Shown in pieces: positions 1 to 9,638 of a stretch of 23,197 bases of DNA (positions are counted from its first letter, which is position 1; every line of letters begins with the position of its first letter). The notes under the pieces were generated by a model. It did not search any database and was not told the origin of the DNA. It saw only the letters and a program-made list of their open reading frames with translations. This stretch comes from Podila epigama (lineage: Eukaryota > Mortierellomycota > Mortierellomycetes > Mortierellales > Mortierellaceae), in NCBI GenBank assembly GCA_015679605.1, contig JAAAVE010000051.1:8307-31503 (forward strand). The letters run 5' to 3'. A program made the position numbers and the translations under genes.

Positions 1-54
1 TATCATTCTTCCGTCCAACACCATACACTTTTTAATAAAAAATTCAATCATCCG

Positions 55-505
55 ATGGTCATAGACCCATTCCAGGACAATCCATCGGCTCGGGAAGCGT
101 CTCAACCTCCACCACCACTACCACCAATAACTAGACACCATCATCGTCCATCCATCTACCCTATTCTTGAGGAAGGACGACGGATATCTCAGATCTTTAA
201 CCCTGCTCATTATCGAGGGAACTCTTCTGGTGGTGGTGGTGGCGGTGGTGGTGGTAATGTAGCCGATGTCGAAACAGGTATCCAGGATACAGGATGGTGG
301 TCAAGACAGAACAACCCTCGACAGCGGCAAGTGACCTTGTCTCCACCCAGAAGAGTAGGAGGTGGAGGAGGTTATGGCATGATGTACAACCATGACAATG
401 ACAACATGAACAATGACAACAGCAGTGGTGGTGTCTTGAATGAAAAACCTGTAGACAGCTTCAACCCATTCTCTGATCCTCAACAGCAGCCATATCCTCA
501 GCAGC

Positions 506-541
<36 letters not shown>

Positions 542-3500
542 CGCAACAACCACTGCCATTCAGGCCCATGCAACAGTCGGATACAAGCACAACATTGACC
601 AGCTACATGGACAGTAGCAACAGCAGCAACAGGAGCAGTAGGATGACAGAAGATGACTATAGCCAGACAACAGCTGATGATGCTTCTGGTCGACGGCAAG
701 GAGGCGCCCTATCACCTTCCAACAAGAGCTACAACCCATCATTAGCACCGATGGACTCTGGACCAACGGATTCGATCCCACATCCAAAACTCGAGAAGGC
801 GGGACCTTACTTGGTGATTGGAGCATTACAAGCGTACACGATCTTGACAGTTGTACGATCTTTGGCTGACCCGACATGGATTGTGTTGAGATCGAGTGAA
901 GACAAGTCGGGCGGTGGAGAGAATGCATCCCATATCGGTGAGATTGGGCGACGCGAAAAGGCCCTTTTAGGTTGTTCTGTCTTGTTCATGGTCCTGAGTT
1001 GTGCAGGATACACGTTGCGGATCATGGATAAGCTGCCTTGGCTTCGTCGAATCCCTGTCATGGCTGCTGTTCTCCAATGTAAAAAAAAAAAAAAAAAGAG
1101 AAAAAAAAAAAAAGAGAAAACGTCTTCATCCTAGGATGGTATACTGCACTGTCAAAGAAGACCAAGTTACCACAATGTTAACCACACTCTGTCTTTGTCT
1201 CTTTTCATTCACTCCTTCATGATTAGCCATATTTAGCACAGCGGCAATGAGCACCTTTCTCATGCACCATTCACTCCACCCGGCGACTCAGTATTCACAC
1301 GGATTTCTGGCTTGTGTCATCAGTGTCATCTTTTCCAAGATCGTGGCCTTCATGCTCATCGTCGACTGGTGGCGTGGTTTCCCCTCCGCCGGTCTCTCCG
1401 CGACACTCAAGGCTTTGATCATTTCTTCTTTTGTCATGACCATCGTCATCATCATTGGTGCTGTACTCTACACCGTACTCGAAGGTTGGACATTTGATGA
1501 GGCTGTCAACTTTTGCATTGTTTCATTTGCAACGATCGGCTATGGTAATATCAGTCCACAGACAGGCGCTGGACAGGTTGTTTCGTTCACCTATGGGATC
1601 CTTGGTATCAGTGCCATCGCCTTCTTCATCGTGTCTCTCCGAAATGCAGTCATTGAGCAGTTTGAATGGCGACTGTTGGACAGGTTCTCGAAACCAGCTC
1701 ACATGACCCGCGTGCAAACGCGAATGTCTGCGCATGACTTGTCGTATCCGTTGGCTCGGTTTGAAGAAGAGCAGCGGGTCAAGAAGGTGGTCAAACGGAA
1801 AATGATCTTTCGCATGTTTGTGATTTGGATTGTCCTCTGGTTCGGAGGCGCCGCTGTCTTTTGTGCCTTTGAGAAATGGTCTTTTCTCGAATCCTTGTAC
1901 TTTTGTGTAAGTGGTTTTTATTATTATCTCTTTTGTTTGGTCTCCTCTGAAAAATGCTGCGTGTTGATAGTCAATGGCTAGAAGGTTATCTAACCAATGG
2001 ACTTTTTTTTCTTTCTTTTTTTTCATATGCCCTGAAATCGCATGGACCACAGTGGTAAGAAAACAAACATCCTCTCTAGCAAAATAGGAAAAGACGCGTC
2101 AAAATGTTTGCACATTGAAACTCAGATATTCACTTTTTCTTTTTCATCCAAACACAACAATTAGGGTGACCTTGACAACGACAGGATTTGGTGACTTTGT
2201 ACCAAAGGAACCAGGGGCCATCGAGTTTTGGAACATTTACGTGTTCCTTGGACTGACAGTATTTGCTTATATCCTTTCACTGTTTTCCGAGTCGATGGCG
2301 TCGCATATCCATCTTGTGGATGATGAGGATGTTGACGAGGATGATGACATGTATGGATGGGAGCAATGCGAGGATGATCCCAATGCTCCGTGGACCAACT
2401 GGAGCGGGATGTTGGGACTGGATGGAAGCAAATGGGCCGAACAACAGCAGACTCAACTGGGGCAGAATGGAGGCGGCGAGGACAGTATCCAATGGCCCGA
2501 ACCAGGTCAAGAAAAGAATCAGACATCATCCATGCCAACATCAACATCAACACCGACACAGATGCATTCATCACAAAATTCGGTTTCCTTTCAGGAACCA
2601 GACATGCCTGGTCGCACATCCATGCATTCTGAGCAGCAACAGCAACAATTCCATCCACAGGCTCTGCAACGTCAAATGTCCTTGGCGCGTAGCCGTACTA
2701 AACGTAAGAGCTTGGGAGGTCGTGTTTTGCTCGTCCCAGCGAAGGAACGGAAACAGATGCTCGAGGCAGAGTACTATGCGACCCATGGCGGTACAATGGG
2801 TGGAGGATTACCACCACCCGCTGGCTCTCATCCAGATTTGGCCAATATCAACGCGTACTACAACTCCATGTATTCCTTAGGAGATGAAGGGCGAGAAGGA
2901 GGAAGCAATGGAGCGCCACCACCGCCAGGACACGACAATGCCAGCTTACGTAGCAGTCGCCAATCTTTCGTGTCGGTACCGACTACCATTCGATTCGTCG
3001 ACTCTCGTGGAGTGCCACACCAACGACGACGAATGAGTCTTGTCCCAGCCTATAGTTTCGGAGCAGATGGCCCAGCAGGAGTGCCAGAACACCTGGTTGG
3101 ACGGATGGATCCTAATGGCGGAGGAATCACTTATGGCACGCCAGCGTATTACTCCTCAGCCAAACAAAGAGCGATGGAGAGGAGATCTAGTCTCTTGCAA
3201 CGGTCAGGTTCGAATGCAACTCATCGGTCTTCATTATACCAAGGTTCAGAACAACTACCGCGATCTCAACCCCATAGTCGATCCCAGTCGCAGTCGCAGT
3301 CGCAGTCGCAGCCTGCGTCTGCAGCAACATCAAAGGCAACCGCATCTACTCCTTCGCGTGTTCGTTTCGAAGAACCAACTCCCGAGACCCACATGAGCCT
3401 GGAGGAACAAAGGTCAATGCTCCATGAAGAACATGAGCGGGATCGCCAAGAGTTTCGGCGCCAAAAGGAGATTGAGAGGGCATCCAAAGCCATGGTCGAT

Positions 3501-5312
3501 GCTACCGGAGCATCTTCGGATGTACCTTTGAGACCAGCGTCTCTTGATTTATTTACGCCTGTGACCGACCCAAGTATTGTCAAGGCGGTAGGACCTGAAG
3601 GAGACTTGTCTGGACCAACCAAGTTGGCATGGTGGCCAGCAGAAGGCTCCACTTTGGAGACAGTACATGAGGATGAAGCAATGGGTATACCAGGAACTTT
3701 TGCCACCGACTTTCCTCCCTCATCCCAAAAATCGGACGCCACATTGATCATGTCACCGGCGGCGGCGGCGGTCAACATTGAATCGGCTGCAAAAAGAACC
3801 AGCGGCGCCAGTGCCTCGGATAATGTTGGACCTTTGGGTGAAGTGAGATCAGAGGATACCATTCCAAAGTTTGAGGACGAAGTTGGCCTCCGTCAAACAT
3901 CCAAGCAACTGTCACAGCCAGTCAAGGCTCCTACCACTGCTACCTTGAAACCCAGCACTACCGGTAGCACGGATGCCGTTGGACCTCTAGGAGAAGTGCG
4001 AACAGAGAATACAATTCCAAAGTTTGAGGATGAAATTGGTCTTCGTCAACCATCCAACCAACTGCCACAGCAGCCAGTCAAGGCTTCTGCCACTACCAAC
4101 GCGAGAAACAACAATGCCGGCGCTACGGATGCTGTAGGACCTCTAGGAGAAGTAAGAACAGAGGATACAATTCCAAAGTTTGACAACTCCAAGCAACTAG
4201 GCAAGGGTACTGGTAGTACCCCCAACTCCCCGGACGCCATAGGCCCTCTAGGAGAACGACGAACAGAGCATACGATTCTGAGATTCGAGAAGGAAATCGA
4301 CCTGAATCAAGTGACTGAACAACTGCCAGAGCCTGCCAAGGGACATCGGCCAAAGGTCGCATCACCGCCAGCTAGTCCAGTCCTGCCTACAAGCCGATCT
4401 GGGCGTAGTGGACAAGGGTCACGATCAGGTTCGATGGGAAGTTCGAAATCGGGTAAGAACTCCAGTTCGAGGTCAGGATCTGGATCTGGATCGATGTTAG
4501 GACTAGGACTAGGATTATTGGGAGCAAGTCCAAAAGAGGACGATAAGGCCAGTTCCCCCACAGACAGTGAGCGTAGCAAGAAAAGCTTCAGTTCACTGCC
4601 AGTGAAGAATAAGGAAGTGGGTCCAATGAACGAAACGAGGGATGCAGATACGATTCTGCAGTTTGAGCATGGAGTGGATCTCAATGAAAATTTGGACGCG
4701 CCCAAGCCAGAACCCATGCCAGAACATTTGCGCAGAAAGTCATCGCCCAAGGGAGGTAAAGGTCGAAAGGATTTCGACGCACGAAAGACGACCAACAAGA
4801 GGCAGGGTGGAATGCCATCGTCGCCACCACCCTTGCCCTTGCCCGCTCAAACACGGCCACCACCACCACCACCAACACAGCCTCCGGGTCAAATGCAACC
4901 TCGCCAACCATCGTCGTTTGACAGCCAAAGATCATCGCAGCACCTTCAACCGCCTCTGTCACCAATACAGACCATGGCGCCTTTGGCGCCCATGCCCATG
5001 ATGCCCATGATGCCCATGTCACAACCACAACCACAACCACAATCACAACCAATGACAAACACCAATGAACATTTCCTATCACCGCCACCACCACACGGAT
5101 ACGAAGGTGGGCCTCTTTCAGCCTCTATACCACCTCCAATGCCATCAGCTGCAACCTCACGCGCACCTTCAATTGAATCCATGGTCAGTGTTGGGCCGTT
5201 TGATGAACAGCGGGGGACGGCACCACCACCACCAGGACCACGACTAAGGCGTGATGTTATTGTGGACATGAATGCCGCCAACACCCAACAACCTGATTCC
5301 AATAGGAGATAA
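55..5312 (+). CDS. TOK1: TOK-type two-pore outward-rectifier potassium channel, four exons including a predicted 2-nt micro-exon
   Basis: This is a plasma-membrane K+ channel of the fungal TOK class (8 transmembrane segments, two pore loops), expected to release K+ on depolarisation. Exons are 55-1078, 1242-1906, 2053-2054 and 2165-5312, giving 1612 aa. Residues 1-245 are disordered, with poly-Gly, poly-Gln and an NPF motif (137-139). Hydrophobic segments lie near 252-272, 303-325, 336-354, 362-384, 399-422, 452-476, 531-553 and 584-606. Pore 1 has the filter TIGYGN (439-444), and pore 2 has TTGFGD (569-574). This is the TOK order: four segments, then P1 between 5 and 6, and P2 between 7 and 8. 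The tail of about 1000 residues starts with an acidic patch, is rich in Ser, Pro and Gln, and holds five repeats. Yeast TOK1 is much shorter (about 690 aa). The frame stays open from 55 to the window edge, so the start could lie further left; the A/T/C-rich leader argues for 55. The channel class is well supported; the tail's function is unknown. Confidence 0.9.
505..549 (+). repeat. CAA/CAG repeat encoding poly-glutamine in the channel N-terminus
   Basis: A run of about 14 glutamine codons, mostly CAA, lies in the disordered cytosolic N-terminal region of the channel, just after the NPF motif. Such tracts vary in length between strains. On the opposite strand it reads as poly-leucine, which makes spurious antisense ORFs. 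Confidence 0.95.
1079..1241 (+). other. Intron 1 of the potassium channel gene
   Basis: The donor is CAAT|GTAAAA and the acceptor is CACAG|CGGCAATG. The junction codon is TCG (Ser342), inside the third hydrophobic segment, and it joins two hydrophobic halves in frame. The acceptor six bases upstream (TTTAG) would bring in a stop at once. The intron starts with two long A runs and is 163 nt long. Confidence 0.85.
2053..2054 (+). other. TOK1: Predicted 2-nt micro-exon (TG) in the potassium channel gene
   Basis: Exon 2 ends in phase 0 after a Cys codon at a strong donor, GTAAGT (1907). The next coding exon begins one base before a Val codon, at ATTAG|G (2165), so two bases are missing. CACAG|TG|GTAAGA at 2048-2060 supplies them: TG plus G makes TGG (Trp564). 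The result is FC-W-VTLTTTGFGD. This aligns without gaps to pore 1, FC-I-VSFATIGYGN, where exactly one residue separates Cys and Val. The two flanking introns (1907-2052, 146 nt; 2055-2164, 110 nt) have sizes normal for this window. This is inferred from sequence only. Alternatives are a non-canonical splice site or a sequencing indel. Confidence 0.6.
3819..4682 (+). repeat. Five degenerate copies of a motif in the potassium channel tail
   Basis: The coding sequence repeats a unit of about 24 residues with core GPLGEVRTEDTIPKFE and an ending like DEIGL. Copies lie at 3819-3890, 3972-4043, 4128-4184, 4233-4304 and 4611-4682 (residues 1116-1139, 1167-1190, 1219-1237, 1254-1277 and 1380-1403). 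Variable Ser/Thr/Pro/Gln-rich spacers separate them. Invariant or nearly invariant positions are G-P, E-x-R, T-I and F. Copy 3 is cut short after F-D, and copy 5 is the most divergent. A weaker echo, VGPFDEQR, sits near the C-terminus (about 5190-5215). The conservation of the core against diverged spacers suggests a short linear binding motif. I do not recognise it from a known family. Confidence 0.85.
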
Positions 5313-5326
5313 AGTACTCTCTCATG

Positions 5327-5348
5327 CACACACACACACACACACACA
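5327..5348 (+). repeat. (CA)11 microsatellite in the convergent 3' region
   Basis: A perfect CA dinucleotide run starts 15 nt after the channel stop codon, in what should be the channel's 3' UTR. Confidence 0.95.
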
Positions 5349-5364
5349 ACGTTACTCTCGCGGC

Positions 5365-5454
5365 TTTATTGAGATCATTTACGACCCCTCCCCTCACTGT
5401 AAAGACTTGTACAATAGACATTACATACATCAAGCATACACTTTTTGGATTAAA
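5365..5454. terminator. Overlapping candidate poly(A) signals of the two convergent genes
   Basis: The channel stop (5312) and the PAS-like gene stop (5525) are separated by 212 bp. On the plus strand ATTAAA lies at 5449-5454, 137 nt after the channel stop. On the minus strand AATAAA lies at 5370-5365, about 155 nt after the other stop. If both are used, the 3' UTRs overlap by 80 bp or more. Fungal poly(A) signals are degenerate, so this is an inference from hexamers only. Confidence 0.4.
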
Positions 5455-5524
5455 AAAAATGTATTTACAAGATAAAAGAAAAAAAAAAATAGTGTGTGTG
5501 AGAGAGGTATAATTATTTCTGAAA

Positions 5525-6359
5525 CTACAAAGTAGACTCGACTTGTGGTGTAGAAGATGGGCGCTCCCACCAGTCGACGACTTGGTCAGCCACCTTGTTC
5601 AGTTTCGGCTCTAGACGGTGGAAGAGCGTCTGTCCAAGCCAGGTGTTACCAAGATGATGCACTACATTGCAGACGTGTGGGTATTCCTCCTCCAAGACCT
5701 TGCCCGCGCGTTGCAGACCTGGCAGGCGCGTCATCGTCTGGGAAGGTGATGTCGAAGAAGCGATTAAGAGACTGTTTTGAGATGTAGAGCGTGCAGAAGA
5801 AGACCTTATTGTGATGGAAGTCACGGTCTGAGATACTTGTTGGTGTTGATCTTGGTGTGCGTATCCATCCTCAAGTAAACGACTTTGTCCCTGTTCCTCC
5901 TCCTCTTCCACCTCTTGCTGCAAAAGTCGCTGCAGGTGTTGTTGTTGTTGTTGTTGATGCTGTTGGTGAACGGTAGTGCTATCACCGAGGACAAGAGTCA
6001 TGCCCAGTGAAAAGCTTTCAATCAAGTTATCAACCGCCAGCTCGAGAATGTAGAGACACCAGTCCTGGAATTGAGCTTGGCCAGCATGAACCACTACAAT
6101 CCATTGGTTCCAGGCATCGACTGCAGTGGTCGTCAGGAGTGACCATGTGTGTGTGGTGGTCGTTGGGAAGGCGAGGATGGAGGGCATACTGGTCATGATC
6201 TCATTGGCAGTAGCCGAGGCGCGGCAACTGCGCCCTGTCGTGCTCGGAGGGGGTGAGACTGGGAGTGATCCAGGCATGCGAAGAAGGCTAGAATTAGACC
6301 CACTCAACATCCGCATCGCTTGCTGGTGCTGCTCCATTTCAAACAGAAGGAATGACGAT

Positions 6360-6393
<34 letters not shown>

Positions 6394-8686
6394 GTGGCGA
6401 TGGTGAAGCTGGAATATCTATGGACAGTGCCAATGCTCCTGTTGACTTGATTGTCGATAATGAAGTGAGTGCCGAGAGGCCCGAGAGCTTGGGTACCAGC
6501 ATGCTCTCTTCGAGGCCCATTCTTTTAGACTCTTGTCGCCACTGGCGTCCCTGGTTCTCTTCGATGACAGAGTGCATCCGTGAGTGATGGGTCTTTTGCT
6601 GCTGCTGTTGTTGTTGCTGTTGTTTGTGCAGTAGAGATTGACTTTGTAGTTGCTGCAACCACTGCCGTTCTTCTTGTAACTGTGCCTCGGCGACTGTCAA
6701 GGGTCGGATCACCAGTAAAGGTTGGGTGTTGGATACAATGCCAGTGATTTCAGTCCAGAAATAGGTATTATTCTTGTCTACATCGGGTGCATCATTCATT
6801 GTGTTGCTTATGTTGTGAATGGGCATTGCAGTCGGGTCAACCCATTCTTCATAATACTCGCCCTGGAACTCGATTGTCCTTGATGGCTTCGCGATGGTAG
6901 GGTTGGTATTGGTGACGAGTGATCTTTCGGGTGGTGAACAGGGCCCAAGATGTTGTTTGAGCCACCGAATGTAAAAGACGTGGTAGAGTGACTTGCATGT
7001 CCTGTCAAGGCCTCGACAGAACAGTCGAAGGTCGTCTGGGTGAGCATACGACATGGCAGACGTGTTGCTGAATGCATGAAGGGCCGTATTGGTGGTGGTG
7101 GTGGTGGTGGTAGAAGGCTGATGAGGGTTCTGGGGGATAATGAAGGCATGGTCGATAGTACCGAAGCGTGTGACTTGAAGCAAGAGTAAACCTGGGTCCT
7201 CTGGTGGTTCAGACATTATTATTGTGTGTTCCTGTTCTGTGTGCTGTAGGTTATCGTGTTGTTGCTGATGATGATGATGATGATGACATTGCTGCAGCGA
7301 TAAAGGGTTCAACAACTCTGCGTCTCTGTGTGGACATGTTGTACAAGATGGCGAGGATAAGAGCAATGGTGCTGCAGGAGGTTTACCACGGTGGGGTACC
7401 TTTGCATCTGACAACCAATCGCATGTCAAAGAACAAGGTTTGTTCACTTTGGAGGAGGTCACACTGTCGATGCTGCTGTGAGATGTTGTTGAGGTGCATG
7501 ACGATGCTCTCACGATTGCTGCTGGGGATGCTCCTTGTTCTGGGGTGGGGCATGGTGCTGGTGTTGATGTAGAAGAAGTAGTAGTGTCTGTCAATGTCGA
7601 TGACTGGGATGGCAAGGAGGACCATGAAGATACCATCGACAGCTCGTCAGAGTTTTCTTCCTCCAGCCGATCCACAAGGGTATCTTGGCTATCGTCAAGG
7701 TCAACGTCATTGTCGTCCTCGCTGGTGATGTCACCATCATCATCATCTTCTTCTTCATCATCATCTTTTTCTTCTTCGTCTTCCTTGCTCGTGTCATAGT
7801 CGTTGTCGTCATGAGCTGTCAACAAGTCTTGGGTGAATCGCATGCGGATATCTGCTTGAGCAGCTAATGCCAGGCCCTGGATTTCGGTGACATCCTTGAG
7901 GATGTAAAGACGATATGATGTTGGAGTTGTCGCTGTTGCAGATGTTCTTGTTATTGAACTGGTTCCAGAGGGATATGTGTCGAATGTTGTAGCAATTGAG
8001 GATCTGCGAGCGGGTGGTGATGGAGAATGTAGTGAAGGAGAAAAATTCTCTGTCAAAGGTGAGGAGGAGGATGTAGGAACGTTGTTATCACAAGTGGTGG
8101 TGGTGGTGGTGATGGTGGGTATGATAGGCATGGTATGGATACAGGCATGAACGCGTCGTGTGCGTTGCCTTTTTGATCGTGTTTGGCCACACGTGCTGGT
8201 GCCTGTGACGCTGTGACCTTGTTGTTGTTGTTGTTGTTGTTGTTGTCCTGCTTGTTCTTGTTTGCCCCGTGTTGGTGGTGTTGACGTGGGTCGTCCATGC
8301 TTTGGTGTCACTCCTCGAGGCAGTAAAGTAAATAGATCCGCGAGGATAAAAGGACGGATCGAACAAGAACCAGTAGCAATGTCCTTGGGCAGAAGAGTGC
8401 AATCGGTGTCATTGCTTGAAACAGGTGCAGGTGACAGAGGTGGTGAAAGAGACGAGCGGGACTGTTGTGGGAGACATGAAGCTGGGTCAGGGTGGAGTAG
8501 GTCAGCAATGGGTCTTCCTTTGAGGGAGCGAGAGAGACGAAGACGGTTCTCTGGTCGGAGTGGTGGTTTGCCGGTGAGGAAGAGGTCGAGGGCTGATTCG
8601 TCAAAGTGGAGGATGTTGAAGGGGAATGAGTCGGTGGTGGTGATTGCGGAGAATGTGCGAAGAGGGCACTCGTTGAGTGAATGCAT
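5525..8686 (-). CDS. PAS-like domain protein with long disordered regions, function unknown
   Basis: This is a single-exon gene of 1053 aa. The start at 8686 is chosen because recognisable sequence begins there (MHSLNECPLRTFSA). The frame stays open for 147 further codons upstream (to 9127), but those read as translated CT-rich leader. Residues 10-125 and about 252-290 resemble a PAS fold split by a poly-Gln-rich insertion: FNILHFDESALDLFL, GRPIADLLHPD, RPFILADLF, YRLYILKDVTEIQG. A second PAS-like region spans about 495-666 (VTRFGTIDHAF, AHPDDLRLFCRGLDR, YFWTEITGIVSN). An acidic run sits near 293-333, and poly-Gln and poly-Ser tracts follow. Two compact C-terminal blocks lie near 858-901 and 985-1044 and end in a Trp/Arg-rich segment. 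No DNA-binding, kinase or flavin-binding LOV signature is evident. PAS assignment is by eye and moderate. A sensory or partner-binding role is inference. Confidence 0.8.
5938..5957 (-). repeat. CAA repeat (poly-Gln) in the PAS-like gene
   Basis: On the plus strand a GTT run reads as glutamine codons in the minus-strand gene. Further glutamine-coding blocks lie near 6596-6630 and 8219-8245 in the same gene. Confidence 0.85.
7690..7812 (-). repeat. GAT/GAA-rich acidic tract in the PAS-like gene
   Basis: The minus strand encodes an almost uninterrupted run of Asp and Glu (about residues 293-333) after the first PAS-like region. It is low-complexity coding sequence; the matching plus-strand reading (Ile/Phe/Ser runs) is a shadow. 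Confidence 0.85.
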
Positions 8687-9432
8687 TGAGATCTGATCAG
8701 AGTGTTTGCGTCTTTGTGAAGGATGTGTGTGAGTGGGTGTTGAAAGAGAGTGCGTATATGTATGAATGTGTTGTATGTGTAGTTGTATGTGTTGTATGTA
8801 GAAGCAACAGAAAAAAGAGTTGGAAAGTGGTTGTGGGTGAACAAGGTTAGGATGACATGTCACAAGAGAGTGGAGAGAGTGGAGAGAGTGGAGAGTGGAG
8901 AGAAGAGTGAATGAAGAGTGGAGTGAAGAGCGGAGTGAAGAGTGGAGAAAAAGGAGGGGGGGAAGTAGAGGGGGGGAAGGGGACAAGAAGAAGAAGAAGA
9001 GTGGGTGAGTGAGCAGTAGCGAGAGACGGGGAAAAATCTTGTTTGGGGTAAGGATATACATACATTCAGAGTGTCGATGGCATAGCAAACATAGCAACGT
9101 AGCACATAACATGGCATGGCATGGCATGGTATGGATGATGTGTCATACATTCATGGCCATGTCACCCACTCAATCCATCCATAGCCATTGCATCCACCCC
9201 ATCCCATGGCCACTCACTTTGCATTCAGCCCGATGATGATCTACCAATTCCTACATACTCACTATATACACAAAGCACCACAAACACCACAAACACCATT
9301 CGCTCCATCTTTCTCCCTACACATATCCTCCTCCACTGTCACTGTCATTCAACCCATCTTCATTCAGTCAGTCATCGCATTTTCCATCCCAGTTGTCAGA
9401 TCTTTCTTTCTTTTAAAAAAAAAAAAAAAAAA
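8687..9432. promoter_or_regulatory. Leader and probable divergent promoter between the PAS-like gene and a possible plus-strand transcript
   Basis: No convincing gene lies here. From about 8863 to 9012 the plus strand is strongly purine-rich (GAGTGGAGA-type units, two runs of seven G, a GAA run). The minus-strand transcript would therefore have a CT-rich leader, as is common around fungal transcription starts. A short GGCAT repeat sits at 9112-9126. From about 9240 to 9415 the plus strand turns CA- and CT-rich, like the leader of the RhoGAP-like gene at 13700-14024. It ends in an A-run just before an ATG at 9433. This suggests transcription in both directions. No TATA element is obvious. Confidence 0.4.
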
Positions 9433-9638
9433 ATGGCGGCTCGAGTGTCAAACGCGTGTTTAGTGAAGGAGAGTGGGGAGGATGTGATGTCGCTGTTGTC
9501 CAAGCGCGTTTTGGGGTAAAGATGACTGACTAGGCTGCATGAACAAAGCCCCTTCCCCCTTTTTCTCTCTTTTTTTTTTACTTTCTACTACGTAGGACAG
9601 AGGCATCTCCCTGCTGGCTGGCTGGCATGTTCCTGTAA
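9433..9638 (+). CDS. Possible spliced small ORF, 41 codons, unknown product
   Basis: An ATG with A at -3 and G at +4 follows a long A run. The first reading (9433-9515) codes for MAARVSNACLVKESGEDVMS and eight further residues. It meets a donor GGG|GTAAAG at 9516. An 80-nt intron contains CTGAC, a long pyrimidine tract and an acceptor CGTAG ending at 9595. Exon 2 (9596-9638) continues in frame to a TAA. Without splicing, the frame stops at 9517-9519 after 28 codons. AATAAA hexamers follow at 10067 and 10179. The upstream DNA looks like a fungal leader. I recognise no family. It may be a microprotein, the first exons of a gene I cannot resolve, an upstream ORF, or the spliced part of a non-coding RNA. 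Confidence 0.3.

Noticed and set aside
301-699. Antisense ORF with a poly-leucine stretch opposite the channel N-terminus
   Set aside because: The leucine run is the reverse reading of the glutamine repeat; there is no domain, and the sense strand is clearly coding.
1971-1984. A 14-nt exon (after GATAG, before GTTATC) as another frame-restoring alternative
   Set aside because: It adds four extra residues to the pore loop and uses a poor donor, GTTATC; kept only as a fallback.
2087-2164. A longer exon (CAAAATAGG... to GTTTGC, 26 nt, starting after CTCTCTAG) as alternative to the 2-nt micro-exon
   Set aside because: It also restores frame, but it would insert eight extra, mostly charged or polar residues into a pore helix and uses a weak donor. 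The 2-nt solution fits pore 1 exactly.
2161-2658. Antisense ORF opposite the start of the channel tail (and similar ones at 3266-3862 and 4307-4798)
   Set aside because: Compositional shadows of the sense reading frame, with no recognisable motif.
8053-8402. Overlapping minus-strand ORFs rich in Asn/Thr/His inside the PAS-like gene
   Set aside because: Alternate frames of a low-complexity coding region.
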